Part shown: piece by piece, positions 40,615-49,740 of the stretch | Position numbering within the stretch: the stretch's first letter is position 1 | Layout: every line of letters begins with the position of its first letter | Origin: Schistocerca nitens | Taxonomy: Eukaryota; Arthropoda; Insecta; Orthoptera; Acrididae | Length of the DNA stretch: 64,000 nucleotides | Direction of reading: 5' to 3' | Assembly: GCF_023898315.1 (NCBI RefSeq) | Contig: NC_064619.1 | Location: 498,886,594 to 498,950,593 of the forward strand | Program-made: the position numbers and the translations under genes | The notes under the pieces: model-generated | What the model was told of the DNA's origin: nothing | Databases searched by the model: none | Seen by the model: only the letters and a program-made list of their open reading frames with translations

Positions 40615-41510
40615 TATAGGTGACACGATGACAGATGGGGAGGGGAGGGGGGGACCCGGACCTATGATGGGGAAAAGGGGGGAGGAGAGGAAAAGAAAAA
40701 GGGGGGAGCCGATGGAGGGAGGGGACATAGAAAAGAGGGGGCTGGGCAGACGCAAGGAGTGGGAAAGGCAGTGGATGAGGGAACAGAAAGGACTCAGGGG
40801 AGAGAAGGGAGACAGAGAGAGGGTAGGTGGGAAAAAAACAGAATGGAAGGGGGGGAAGAGGGAGCCTGGGGAAAGGACAGAGAACAGGAGGGGGAGGTGA
40901 GGATCAGAGTTGATAGGAGGGATAAATGGAGGGCGAGAGGGCATCATCCGGGAGGGGGAGTTGACGGAAGCCACCTTGAGAAAGGAGATGAAGGGTGTAC
41001 AGATGGAGGGTAGGGGGGACACAACAGTGAAGGAGCAGCAGAGGGTGAGGGTTGGAGAAGAGAGGAGCAACCAGGGGATTAGGGGGATCAAGGCGGTGGG
41101 AGGTGTAGTGTATGTGGATATGTTCAAGGAATAGGAGCAGATGGGCGAAAGGAATCAGGTCATAGAAGATCAGTGTGGGGAACGAGAGGCGTGTATGGAA
41201 GGCAAGGCAGAGTGCATGGCTCTCGAGGATCTAGAGGGACTTGTAGAATTTGCAGTGGGGGGTGGATATCCAGGTGGGACTGGCATAATAGAGGATGGGA
41301 CGGATTAAGGATTTGTAGGTGTGGAGGATGGTAGAGGGGTTCAACCCCCATGTCCAGCCAGAGAGGAGTTTGAGGAGTTGGAGGTGGTTGTGGGTTTGGG
41401 GTTGGATAGAGTGGAGATGAGGGATCCAGGTGAGGTGACGGTCAATAGTGAGGCCAAGGTTGGTGAGGGTGGGGGAGAGGTGGACAGGACGATTCCTTCA
41501 AGAGCTTCCA
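40615..41510 (-). pseudogene. Jockey-like LINE, RT C-terminal region
   Basis: The minus strand reads LTIDRHLTWIPHLHSIQPQT near 41440 and SLIRPILYYASPTWISTP near 41290, the typical block after the RT core of Jockey/CR1-type LINEs. A Pro/Ser/Leu-rich tail follows (40612-41127), rich in CCC/TCC codons. Frameshifts break it near 41230 and 41130. The strong purine bias of the plus strand here is due to this tail. Confidence 0.6.
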
Positions 41511-41641
41511 GCTTTTATGAGGATATAGAAGTCAATTTAGCCAGTGAACGCTTCCACAGAATTGAAAATTTATGGTTTGGACCGACATGGAAGCGAATAT
41601 CAGAGGAATCGGTGAGATAGCTTTTCGCAAATATTCATATA

Positions 41642-43030
41642 CAGGGTGGACATTAATAAAGCCAACAAACTGCAGGGACGGATCCCTGACTGGAAACAGA
41701 GGAAAAAAGACCTTATGAACATGTGTCTGGAAATGCATCATTGCCACAGTAGGTGGCGCTGACGAATGACTGTTCCTCTGACCAAGTGCCATGTGTTTTC
41801 TGTGTGCTTCAGGCTGAGATATTGACGCAGCATACTGTAAGCAGCACAATGGTCCTGTGTTGATGATGGAAAAAGCCGAGATGATGTTTTTCTATGGCCA
41901 GGCAGATGGAAACGGTCTGGAGGCAGCATTGCTATACCAATACAAGTACCCTCAGAGACACCAATCACATCACACAACATCTGAATGCAGGGAGGCGGCG
42001 GACTGTGTGCACACCAGATACGGAGGACGAGGCTCTACAGGATACTGAGGAGAGCCCCAGTACAAACTCTAGGCAAGTGGCCGGCCAAAATAGTGTAAGA
42101 AAAAGTACTATTATAGGTATCTTGTATGGCAAGCGCTAGTGTACCTTTCAGCTGAAACGAGTGCAAGAGTTATCAGCAGCGGATTTTTGTCTACGCGAAG
42201 AATTTTGTCGATGGATTTTGCACCAGTCCATCACAATTATGGGAGTTCTGTCATTAGTCCTCTTTACCGACGAAGCAACCTTTACCAGAACTGGCATCAT
42301 CAATCTGCATAATCGTCACCCGTGGGCTACAAACAATCCTCGGGGAATGGTTGACGCTTCCCATCAGCTTCGGTTCAGTATGAATGTGTGGACAGCGATT
42401 CTTGGCGACTAGATAACAGGACTGGTTATTATTCCACAATGTCTCGACGGAGGAACGTACTGGACTTCCTGCGAAATACTCTGTCTGCGCTGCTAGAGAA
42501 CGTGCCTTTGGTAATACGATAGGTTATGTGGTTTCTGCATGACGGAGCACCATCCCCAGACGTTTTATAGGACGCGGAGGCCCTGTAGCATGGCCTGTTA
42601 GATCACCGGAATTAAACCCCTGGATTTGTACCTCTTGGGGCATCTGGAAAGCACTGTGCATGCTGAACCAATACCTGATGTGCAGATCCTTCAACAGCGT
42701 GTTCACGGCGCCTGTGACGCTATTTGAAGAGAGGCCGTAACGTGCGAAAGAGTGCAGCAATCCATGACGCGACGTGTGAACGTGTGCATTGCGTCCCATG
42801 GAGGCCAATGTGAACATCTGTTGTGCCGTGGATGCGATGCAGCTCTGTACGGTGTTCTGGGACGATTTGTTGTCGTTGCATGCACACTCTCCATTTCCGG
42901 ACATACGTTCATAGGATCTTTCTTCCTCCATTTCCGCCAAGAACTGGTTCCTGAATTTGTCGATTTTATTATTGCTCATTCTGTAAACAGTGTATGGGTA
43001 CACCAAAGACAGAGATGGTTCGATATAAGA
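41642..43030 (+). pseudogene. DD41D-type transposase relic
   Basis: Begins with GGGTGGACATTAATAAAGCC at a TA, resembling a mariner-type terminus. A broken transposase follows: MEKAEMMFFYGQADGNGLEA (41860), QELSAADFCLREEFCRWILH (42160), LFTDEATFTRTGIINLHNRH (first Asp, 42270) and NVWTAILGD. After frameshifts come FLHDGAPSP-like (42535) and SPELNPWICTSWG-like (42605). The right terminal repeat is missing; the next element starts near 43043. Confidence 0.75.
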
Positions 43031-44002
43031 TCAACACACACGTACACTGAACAGCCAGAACAGTATGACCACCTATCTAATAGCTGGGATGTCCACCGCT
43101 GGCACGGATAACAGCGGCGACGCGTCGTGCAATGGAAGCAATGAGGCCTTGGTAAGTCACTTGGAGGGAGTTTGCACCACATATGCACACAAGTCACCTG
43201 ATTACCGTACATTCCGGGGAGGAAGGCGATAAGTTCTGACGTCACGTTCAGTCAACCCAGATGTGTTCGATCGAGTTCAGATCTGGCGAGTTAGGGAGAG
43301 GGGCGAGGGCAGCACACCAACTGAAACTCGCCACTTTGTTCCTCGAACCACTCCATCAAACTCCTGGCCTTGTGACACAGCGCATTATCTTGTTGAAAAA
43401 TGCCACTGCCGTCAGGAAATGTGATCGTCATGGAGGGGTGTACATGGTCTGCAATTAGCGTACGATACTCCTTGACCGTCGTCATTCCTTGCACGAGCTC
43501 CACTGGATCCATGGATGCTCACGTGAAGGTTACCCAAAGCATAATGTAGCCGCCATAGCTTGTTTTCACCCTACAGTACAGGTGTCAAGAAGCTGTTCCC
43601 CTAGAAGGCGACGGATTCGCGCCCTTCCATCGGCATGATGAAGAAGTTTCGGGATTCATCAGATCATACAACGCTCTGCCACTGCGCAAACGTCCAGTGC
43701 CGATTGTGACGTATTCATTTCAGTTGCACTTGCCGATGTCGTGGAGTGAACATTGGCACATGCACGGATCGTCGGCTGCGTTAGGAGTTTTCGGTCCAGC
43801 GTGGGTTCTGACACACTTCCACTCTACCCAGCACCTAAGTCTAATGTTAGTTTTGCCACAGTTCGCCGCCTGTCCTGTTTTACCAGTCTGCCCAGCCTAC
43901 GATATCGCCGCCCAAACCCACGACGGCTGGACGTGGTTTCACCATGGTTTCGCCACGTGTTGAAGACACGCACCACAGCACTCCTCGAACACCCAAGTCT
44001 TC

Positions 44003-44965
44003 TACATCTACATTTATACTCCGCAAGCCACCCAACGGTGTGTGGCGGAGGGCACTTTACGTGCCACTGTCATTACCTCCCTTTTCTGTTCCAGTCGCGT
44101 ATGGTTCGCGGGAAGAACGACTGCCGGAAAGCCTCCGTGCGCGCTCGAATCTCTCTAATTTTACATTCGTGATCTCCTCGGGAGGCATAAGTAGGGGGAA
44201 GCAATATATTCGATACCTCATCCAGAAACGCACCCTCTCGAAACCTGGACATCAACCTAACCGCGTTGCAGAGCGCCTCTCTTGCAGAGTCTGCCACTTG
44301 AGTTTGCTAAACATCTCCGTAACGCTATCACGGTTACCAAATAACCCTGAGATGAAACGCGTCGCTCTTCTTTGGATCTTCTCTATCTCCTCCATCAACC
44401 CGATCTGGTACAGATCCCACAATGATGAGCAATACTCAAGTATAGGTCGAACGAGTATCTTGTAAGCCACCTCCTTTGTTGATGGACTACATTTTCTAAG
44501 GACTCTCCCAATGAATCTCAACCTGGTACCCGCCTTACCAACAGTTAATTTTATATGATCATTCCACTTCAAATCGTTCCGTACGCATAGTCCCAGATAT
44601 TTTACAGAAGTAACTGCTACCAGTGTTTGTTCCGCTATCATATAATCATACAATGAAGGATCCTTGTTTCTATGTATTCGCAATACATTACATTTGTCTA
44701 TGTTAAGGGTCAGTTGCCACTCCCTCCACCAAGTGCCCATCCGCTGTATATCTTCCTGCATTTCGCTGCAATTTTCTAATGCTGCAACTTCTCTATATAC
44801 TACAGCATCATCCGCGAAAAGCCGCATGGAACTTCCGACACTATCTACTAGGTCATTTACATATACTGTGAAAAGGAATGGTCCCATAACACCTCCCCTG
44901 TGGCACGCCAGAGGTTACTTTAACGTCTGTAGACGTCTCTCCGTTGAGAACAACATGCGTTTCTG
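44003..44965 (-). mobile_element. 5'-truncated CR1-like LINE inserted in the Tc1 gene
   Basis: The 3' end is at 44003 on the minus strand (TAAATGTAGATGTAGA tail) and the 5' truncation is at about 44965. It covers the second half of the RT and the C-terminal block. Both sides of the insertion are parts of one Tc1 reading frame. No clear target duplication was seen. Confidence 0.8.
44252..44960 (-). pseudogene. CR1-like reverse transcriptase fragment
   Basis: TSGVPQG (44905), then after a one-base shift MGPFLFTVYVNDLVD, MRLFADDAVVYREV (catalytic FADD), LTLNIDKCNVLRIHRNKD, VTSVKYLGLCVRNDLKWNDH, KILVRPILEYCSSLWDLYQI and IEKIQRRATRFISGL. The frame stays open for 211 codons to 44252, with the last C-terminal block in another frame (44073-44297, KIREIRARTEAFRQSFFPRT). 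The endonuclease and first RT motifs are absent, so it is a 5'-truncated dead copy. Confidence 0.82.
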
Positions 44966-45090
44966 CAATGCTCGTGCCGAGCTTCCGGGCCATCACAACC
45001 TGCCCTCGGTCAAACTCAGATAGAACATGTGCCTTCCCAATTCTACACACAAACAACACTCTCACTGATACTACATCCACTATGCGTGTG

Positions 45091-45305
45091 TTTGACTAGC
45101 AGTCACTCCTTACAAGGTGACGCTGTTATAGCCTGGACGGGGTTGTATCGATAGTAGGTCGGTGGTCAAAGTTCTGGCTGGTCAATGCGTACGCTACAAT
45201 CCCAGAATAGATGATGGTGTGCTTTACGCCCTTACGGTTGTCAGCGCCTCATTTGTATTTTCTGCAGGAGTAAGCGACGGCGTGCGATTCAGTGCGCAGC
45301 CTTAC
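45091..45305. other. probable intron sequence next to the host exon
   Basis: No repeat recognised between the Tc1 relic and the exon donor at 45305. If the exon call is right, this is the start of the downstream intron of the minus-strand gene. Confidence 0.35.
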
Positions 45306-45535
45306 CTGTTTGCGGAGAGCTTCTCGAGCTTGAAGACGTTGAACTCCCAGAGGAGGCCCATGTCGAGCACCTCTCGCAGCTGGGCGGACATCTTGCCCGC
45401 GCGTGCCGTGGCCCGCAGACCGCCGCTCGAAGCGCCGCGCGAAACGGCCGAGTCGTTGGAGCTGCGCCGCGTCACGTTCACCGGAGTCGCGTTGCCCTGC
45501 AACACGGCGGCCCGCTCAACGCCTGCCTTCGCCCC
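45306..45535 (-). CDS. single internal exon of a host protein, possibly phosphodiesterase-like
   Basis: A 230-bp exon on the minus strand. It starts after an AG at 45536 (TTCCTTGAAG|GGGGCGAAGG) and ends at a strong donor, AACAG|GTAAGG (45307-45300). It enters in phase 0 and leaves after two bases of a codon. The 76 codons are GC-rich at third positions, unlike the AT-rich repeats around. The peptide has a Ser/Arg-rich stretch (RRSSNDSAVSRGASS), then REVLDMGLLWEFNVFKLEKL and SANR. The W-x-F-x-(V/I)-F-x-LE pattern resembles the entry into the catalytic domain of class I cyclic-nucleotide phosphodiesterases (PDE8-like), but too little is present to be sure. No neighbouring exon of the gene is visible in the window. 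Confidence 0.55.
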
Positions 45536-45813
45536 CTTCAAGGAACACACTAACATAAGTAGTGTAGAAATGGCATCAGGCGCTCATATGACCCTCCACC
45601 ACAGACGTAAGTCAAGGATGCGGAATGGTGCGTGCGCGCTGGTCTGTTGTATGGAATTAGGGTAGTAAAATGGGTGGACGTGGGCACACGTGACAGAATG
45701 GCAGAAAGAAGATTTTGAGTTTGGACGAGTCCGCGACCAATGAACTTGTGACAGATGGCTGTCCTAAAGCGTGATTAAAAAGAACGCCGGTTTTAAAAAC
45801 GGCTGGTAAATTT
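45536..45813. other. probable upstream intron, unassigned
   Basis: No repeat or frame recognised. Lies upstream of the exon on the minus strand. Confidence 0.35.
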
Positions 45814-46092
45814 TGTTAGTAGGCTGTTTAGGTTTTTATATTGGTAACGCCACGTAGCACTCTGTATGAAAATCACTGGCTGTGCTGTGTGCAGTCTGTG
45901 GCTGGGTGACATTGTTGTAATATTCGCCATTGTAGTGTTGGGCAGTCGGCTGTTAACAGCGCGTAGCGTTGCAGAGTTGGAGGTGAGCCGCCAGCGGTGG
46001 TGGATGTGGGAAGAGAGATGGAATTTTGAGAGCGGACGATCTGGACGTGTGACCATCAGAAAGAGTAAATTTGTAATACTGGATATCATGAA

Positions 46093-46095
<3 letters not shown>
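45814..46095 (+). mobile_element. left part of an LTR
   Basis: TGTTAGTAGGCTGTTTAGGT start and body match the cleaner LTR at 62571. The sequence proceeds to ATCATGAACTGATATATA, where it runs into a TA repeat. ATTT (45810-45813) before it equals ATTT (48552-48555) after the right part, a possible target duplication of the whole LTR insertion. Confidence 0.8.

Positions 46096-46140
<45 letters not shown>
46096..46140. repeat. TA microsatellite within the LTR
   Basis: Uninterrupted TA run of about 45 bp at the position where the LTR normally has a short TATATATA. Confidence 0.95.
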
Positions 46141-46141
<1 letters not shown>

Positions 46142-46692
46142 TAACTACTGATAGGCATAGTTAGCAAATGAAAGATTTTGATAGAGAAGAAACAATGTAT
46201 TTACTTTAATGATGAAACTTCCTGGGAGATTAAAACTGTGTGCCCGACCGAGACTCGAACTCGGGACCTTTGCCTTTCGCGGGCAAGTGCTCTACCATCT
46301 GAGCTACCGAAGCACGACTCACGCCCGGTCTCACAGCTTTACTTCTGCCAGTATCTCGTCTCCTACATTCCAAACTTTACAGAAGCTCTCCTGCGAACCT
46401 TGCAGAACTAGCACTCCTGAAAGAAAGGATATTGCAGAGACATGGCTTAGCCACAGCGTGGGGGATGTTTCCAGAATGAGATTTTCACTCTGCAGCGGAG
46501 TGTGCGCTGATATGAAACTTCCTGGCAGATTAAAACTGTTTGCCCGACCGAGACTCGAACTCGGGACCTTTGCCTTTCGCGGGCAAGTGCTCTACCATCT
46601 GAGCTACCGATGCACGACTCACGCCCGGTCTCACAGCTTTACTTCTGCCAGTATCTCGTCTCATTCTGGATACTTTAATGATGTTCAAAAGT

Positions 46693-46696
<4 letters not shown>
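46141..46696 (-). repeat. inverted copy of the LTR centre, holding a SINE
   Basis: 46141-46214 and 46671-46696 are the reverse complement of the LTR segment seen forward at 48222-48310 (CTAACTACTGATAGGCATAG on the plus strand here). A SINE insertion (46215-46670) divides it. Confidence 0.85.
46215..46670 (-). mobile_element. tRNA-derived SINE, family D, tandem one-and-a-half unit
   Basis: Two copies of a tRNA-like unit on the minus strand (GAGTTCGAGTCTCGGTCGGG with B-box, GGTAGCTCAGATGGTAGAGC with A-box) separated by a shared body. The 13-bp duplication TACTTTAATGATG flanks the whole (46202-46214 and 46671-46683), so the tandem form was inserted as one unit. The left copy reads CGACCGAGACTCGAACTCGG on the plus strand. 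A third copy is at 56667-56858. Confidence 0.88.

Positions 46697-46767
<71 letters not shown>
46697..46767. repeat. TA microsatellite
   Basis: TA run of about 70 bp at the left border of the mariner element. Confidence 0.95.
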
Positions 46768-46771
<4 letters not shown>

Positions 46772-48101
46772 GGCCGTTCAGAAAGTAACATCCGGTTGAT
46801 TTAAAAAAATACACCAAGTTAAATAAAAATATTTTAATATATACATCTTACAACTACATCTTTGCACTATTTTTCTACATAGTCTCCATAGCGATTGAGG
46901 CACTTATCGTATCTCTTCACAAGCTTTGAAATTCCTTCTGCATAAAAATCACCCGCTTGTGCCTGGAGCCAGCCTGTGACCGCATCTTTGAGCTCTTCGT
47001 CGTCATCAAACCGCTGTGACCCGAGCCATTTCTTCAAATGCATGAAGAGGTGATAATCACTTGGCGCCAGGTCTGGGCTGTAAGGTGGATGGTTGATAAC
47101 GTCCCACTTGAAGGACTCAAGAAGGGCCGTTGTTCTGCGAGCAGAGTGAGGACGGGCGTTATCGTGCAAAAAAACGATACCGGAAGTCAGCATACCACGG
47201 CGTTTGTTCTGTATAGCCCGTCGTAACTTTTTTATGGTTTCACAGTACGCGTCTTGATTAATGGTCGTACCACGTTCCATGAATTCAACCAACAACACCC
47301 CTTTGGCATCCCAAAACACCGTTGCCATCAGTTTTCTGGCAGAAAAATCTTGCGAGGCTTTTCTTGGTTTGGTAGGCGAATTTGAATGTGCCCACATCTT
47401 TGATTGTTCTTTTGTCTCAGGGTTCACGTACTTAATCCAGGTTTCGTCACCGGTCACGATTCTGTTTAACAATGGTTCTCCTTCGTCCTCATAACGTGAC
47501 AGAAAGTCTAATGCAGAGGCCATTCTTTGAGTTTTGTGGTGGTCGGTAAGAATTTTGGGCACCCATCGTGCACAGAACTTACGGTAACCCAATCTTGCTG
47601 TCACTATCTCGTACAAGAGAGTCTTAGAAATCTGTGGAAAACCAGTAGACAACTCCGACATTGAGAAACGTCGATTTTCACGAACTTTTGCATCACCTGT
47701 CTGAACGAGTTCGTCAGTCACCAATGATGGTCTACCACTCCTCTCTTCATCATGAACGTTTTCTCGTCCACTTTTAAATAAACGTACCCATTCACGGACA
47801 ACTCCTTCACTCATAACTCTTGGTCTGTACACGGCACAAAGCTCACGATGAATAGCTGCTGCAGAATATCCTTTGGCTGTAAAAAACCTTATGACAGCAC
47901 GCACTTCACATTTGGCGGGGTTTTCTATTGCAGCACACATTTCAAACTGCCACAAAAACTAAACTAGCGCAGGTACGACGTTCACTCGACCACGGCTTGA
48001 TGCCGACTGGCCTGTTGAGTGCGTGAACGCACAGATGGCGTCGCTACTCCCCCCACAACCCGCACTGTGACCAATCGGAGGTTACTTTCTGAACCGCCCT
48101 C

Positions 48102-48102
<1 letters not shown>
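46768..48102 (-). mobile_element. intact mariner (DD34D) element in TA repeats
   Basis: Inverted repeats of about 30 bp (GAGGGCCGTTCAGAAAGTAA at left, inverse with three mismatches at right) and TA on both sides (46766-46767, 48103-48104). Length 1335 bp, the usual size for mariner. One intact transposase gene is inside. It sits between two TA runs that derive from the LTR's TA stretch. Confidence 0.94.
46867..47940 (-). CDS. mariner DD34D transposase
   Basis: 357 residues from the ATG at 47940 (MCAAIENPAKCEVRAVIRFF); the frame upstream lacks an ATG. N-terminal paired helix-turn-helix, GRPSLVTDELVQ linker, a WVPHEL-like linker here reading WVPKILT, IVTGDETWIKYVNPETKEQS (first Asp), VFLHDNARPHSARRT (second Asp) and HPPYSPDLAPSDYHLF (third Asp, 34 residues after the second by my count). 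MKKW and LGSQRFDDDEELK near the end are standard for this subfamily. No stop or frameshift. It is of the same group as the transposase domain fused in vertebrate SETMAR. WVPKILT departs from the WVPHEL motif needed for transposase dimer regulation in known mariners. Confidence 0.93.
   Translation of the reverse strand: MCAAIENPAKCEVRAVIRFFTAKGYSAAAIHRELCAVYRPRVMSEGVVREWVRLFKSGRENVHDEERSGRPSLVTDELVQTGDAKVRENRRFSMSELSTGFPQISKTLLYEIVTARLGYRKFCARWVPKILTDHHKTQRMASALDFLSRYEDEGEPLLNRIVTGDETWIKYVNPETKEQSKMWAHSNSPTKPRKASQDFSARKLMATVFWDAKGVLLVEFMERGTTINQDAYCETIKKLRRAIQNKRRGMLTSGIVFLHDNARPHSARRTTALLESFKWDVINHPPYSPDLAPSDYHLFMHLKKWLGSQRFDDDEELKDAVTGWLQAQAGDFYAEGISKLVKRYDKCLNRYGDYVEK

Positions 48103-48147
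<45 letters not shown>
48103..48147. repeat. TA microsatellite
   Basis: TA run at the right border of the mariner. Confidence 0.95.

Positions 48148-48183
<36 letters not shown>
48148..48183. repeat. GA microsatellite
   Basis: GAGTGAGAGAGAGAGAGAGA and onward. Confidence 0.95.
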
Positions 48184-48185
<2 letters not shown>

Positions 48186-48260
48186 AACAATGTATTTACT
48201 TTAATAATGTTCAAAAGACATCATATATATGATGACTTTTGAACATTATTAAAGTAAATA
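48183..48260. repeat. palindrome of LTR sequence
   Basis: GAAGAAACAATGTATTTACT (48181-48200) and onward returns as its reverse complement up to 48275, centred near 48222-48228 in ATATATATGAT. It joins a short inverted LTR piece to the forward right LTR part. Confidence 0.88.
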
Positions 48261-48551
48261 CATTGTTTCTTCTCTATCAAAATCTTTCATTTGCTAACTA
48301 TGCCTATCAGTAGTTAGTGCCTTCAGTAGTTTGAATCTTTTATTTATCTGACAGTAGTGGCGCTCGGTGTATTGCAGTAGTTCGAGTAATGAAGATTTTT
48401 GTGAGGTAAGTGATTCATGAAAGGTATAGGTTAATGTTAGTCAGGGCCATTCTTTTGTAGGGATTACTGAAAGTCAGATTGCGTTGCGCTAAAAAATATT
48501 GTGTGTTAGTTTAAGCATAGTCATGTATAATTGTTCAAAGGGGACGATTCA
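48222..48551 (+). mobile_element. right part of the LTR
   Basis: GATGACTTTTGAACATTATT to GGGGACGATTCA, matching the right two thirds of the LTR at 62571-63149. Followed by ATTT, the possible target duplication. Confidence 0.82.
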
Positions 48552-48767
48552 ATTTTTGTTTGTCGGATGGTGACATCGTTTTGATCCGTTTCTATTTCCA
48601 GAAACATTCCGGTTGTTGACTCACTTTCAGTGAGTCAATTTGAACTTCTCGCATTCAGGTTCTAACCGTGAAGCAGTTCACTATTGATACAATGAAGGCT
48701 TTCACGACCGGATGGTACTGTTGTTGATACTTCTTCCGGGTTATATGGCCGTGGTCCATGGACTACT

Positions 48768-48820
48768 TCTATTCCTAACGTTTCGTCCAATACTACGTTG
48801 GACATCCTCAGAGGTATGGC
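48768..48820 (-). ncRNA. hammerhead ribozyme motif, left terminus
   Basis: Minus strand: ATACCT, CTGAGGA, one extra T, stem II GTCCAA/TTGGAC with a 7-base loop, GAAAC, GTT, AGGAAT. The box, stem II, GAAA and the ACGT palindrome of a minimal stem III are in hammerhead order. The 5' ATACCT and 3' AGGAAT can form stem I with one mismatch. A cleavage site after GTT is expected. Confidence 0.7.
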
Positions 48821-48878
48821 TGGTCCTGTTGAGTCCTGCCGACTGACGAGTCGGGCGTCGGAGAGCGGCCTAAATACT

Positions 48879-49163
48879 GAGGAACCTACCAGAAAAATAG
48901 GACAAGTACTTCGTTCTGTTAAAGATAGAAGGCCACCATTATCATCTAGCGGTGTGTATAAAATTCCGTGTACCTGTGGCAAGGTCTATATTGGTACTAC
49001 GAAAAGAAGTGTGAATACGAGGGTAAAGGAGCATAAAAGTCTTTGCCGACTGGGTAAAATAGATAAATCGGCCGTTGCGGAACATGCACTTCAGTCCGGT
49101 GACCATGTAGTTAAGTTTTCTGAAACTACAGTTTTAAGTGCTACCACGAACTATTATCCATGA
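48879..49163 (+). pseudogene. Penelope-like GIY-YIG endonuclease fragment
   Basis: The frame opens at 48798, whose first part is terminal repeat sequence read through, so the recognisable protein begins near 48879. GVYKIPCTCGKVYIGTTKRS is the GIY...YIG core with the Cys pair typical of Penelope endonucleases. VNTRVKEHKSLCRLGKIDKS holds the catalytic Arg and a His, then VAEHALQSGDHVVKFSETTV. It ends at a stop at 49161-49163, while related sequence continues in frame after it (REAIEIYKHEDN-like, 49175-49210), so the stop is probably a mutation. No RT upstream. Confidence 0.85.
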
Positions 49164-49316
49164 CTGTATAGGGAGGCTATTGAAATTTATAAACATGAAG
49201 ATAATTTTAATAGAAAAGAAGAGGCCTTGAAATTAAGCGAGATATGGACAGTGGCGTTACAGAATCGATAAGTGATTTTTATCTATGACGGACTATTATC
49301 GATAGTTACATTTTAT

Positions 49317-49514
49317 GGTTCAAAAATGGCTCTGAGCACTATGGGACTCAACTGCTGTGGTCATCAGTCCCCTAGAACTTAGAACTACTTAAACCTAACT
49401 AACCTAAGGACATCACACACATCCATGCCCGAGGCGGGATTCGAACCTGCGACCGTAGCAGTCGCACGGTTCCGGACTGCGCGCCTAGAACCGCGAGACC
49501 ACCGCGGCCGGCAC
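49317..49514 (-). mobile_element. tRNA-derived SINE, family A
   Basis: Full family A copy on the minus strand inside the Penelope fragment. Target duplication TTACATTTTAT at 49306-49316 and 49515-49525. Confidence 0.93.
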
Positions 49515-49642
49515 TTACATTTTATCTTTGACTAGTTTTCTCTCTGCTACTACGTGCAAGCTAGACCACGCCCACTTTCCTCAGTATTTAGGCCGCTCTC
49601 CGACGCCCGACTCGTCAGTCGGCAGGACTCAACAGGACCAGC

Positions 49643-49693
49643 CATACCTCTGAGGATGTCCAACGTAGTATTGGACGAAACGTTAGGAATAGA
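49643..49693 (+). ncRNA. hammerhead ribozyme motif, right terminus
   Basis: Plus strand counterpart with CTGAGGA at 49650-49656, stem II 49658-49663 with 49671-49676, GAAA at 49677-49680 and CGTT before AGGAAT. Identical to the left copy over the core. Confidence 0.75.
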
Positions 49694-49740
49694 AGTATTC
49701 CATGGACCACGGCCATATAACCCAGAAGAATTATCAACAG

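Larger units (their letters stand above)
43045..45090 (-). pseudogene. Tc1-like transposase pseudogene split by a CR1-like LINE
   Basis: Minus strand. The start is KAHVLSEFDRGQVVMARKLG followed by TSIAET (45050-44970). After the LINE insertion the frame continues as RLGCSRSAVVRVFNTWRNHG at about 43990, then RRGFGRRYRRLGRLVKQDRR. A decayed middle follows, then GIFQQDNALCHKARSL (second Asp, near 43400) and an SPDLNSIEHIW block near 43270. The outer left end (43045) shows CACTGAACAGCCAGAACAGT after a TA, the likely terminal repeat. The right terminus was not pinned down. Stops and frameshifts are frequent. Confidence 0.75.
48662..49740 (+). mobile_element. Penelope-like element fragment with inverted termini and hammerhead motifs
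   Basis: 48690-48868 are repeated in inverse order at 49575-49740 (each with CGGCCATATAACCC and GACTCAACAGGACCAGCC words). Between them lies the C-terminal GIY-YIG endonuclease of a Penelope-like protein and a later SINE (49317-49514). Inverted terminal copies flanking a truncated body are a known Penelope form. The RT is absent. Confidence 0.82.

Noticed and set aside
40612-41134. Plus-strand glycine/arginine/glutamate-rich protein
   Set aside because: The frame is open because of strong purine bias. The minus strand has a recognisable LINE continuation, which explains the sequence better.
45162-45665. Plus-strand 167-codon frame over the host exon
   Set aside because: The minus strand has consensus splice sites and a better peptide. 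The plus frame is a shadow of GC-rich coding sequence.
46215-46670. Two adjacent tRNA genes
   Set aside because: Both are heads of family D SINE units with a shared body and one common target duplication.
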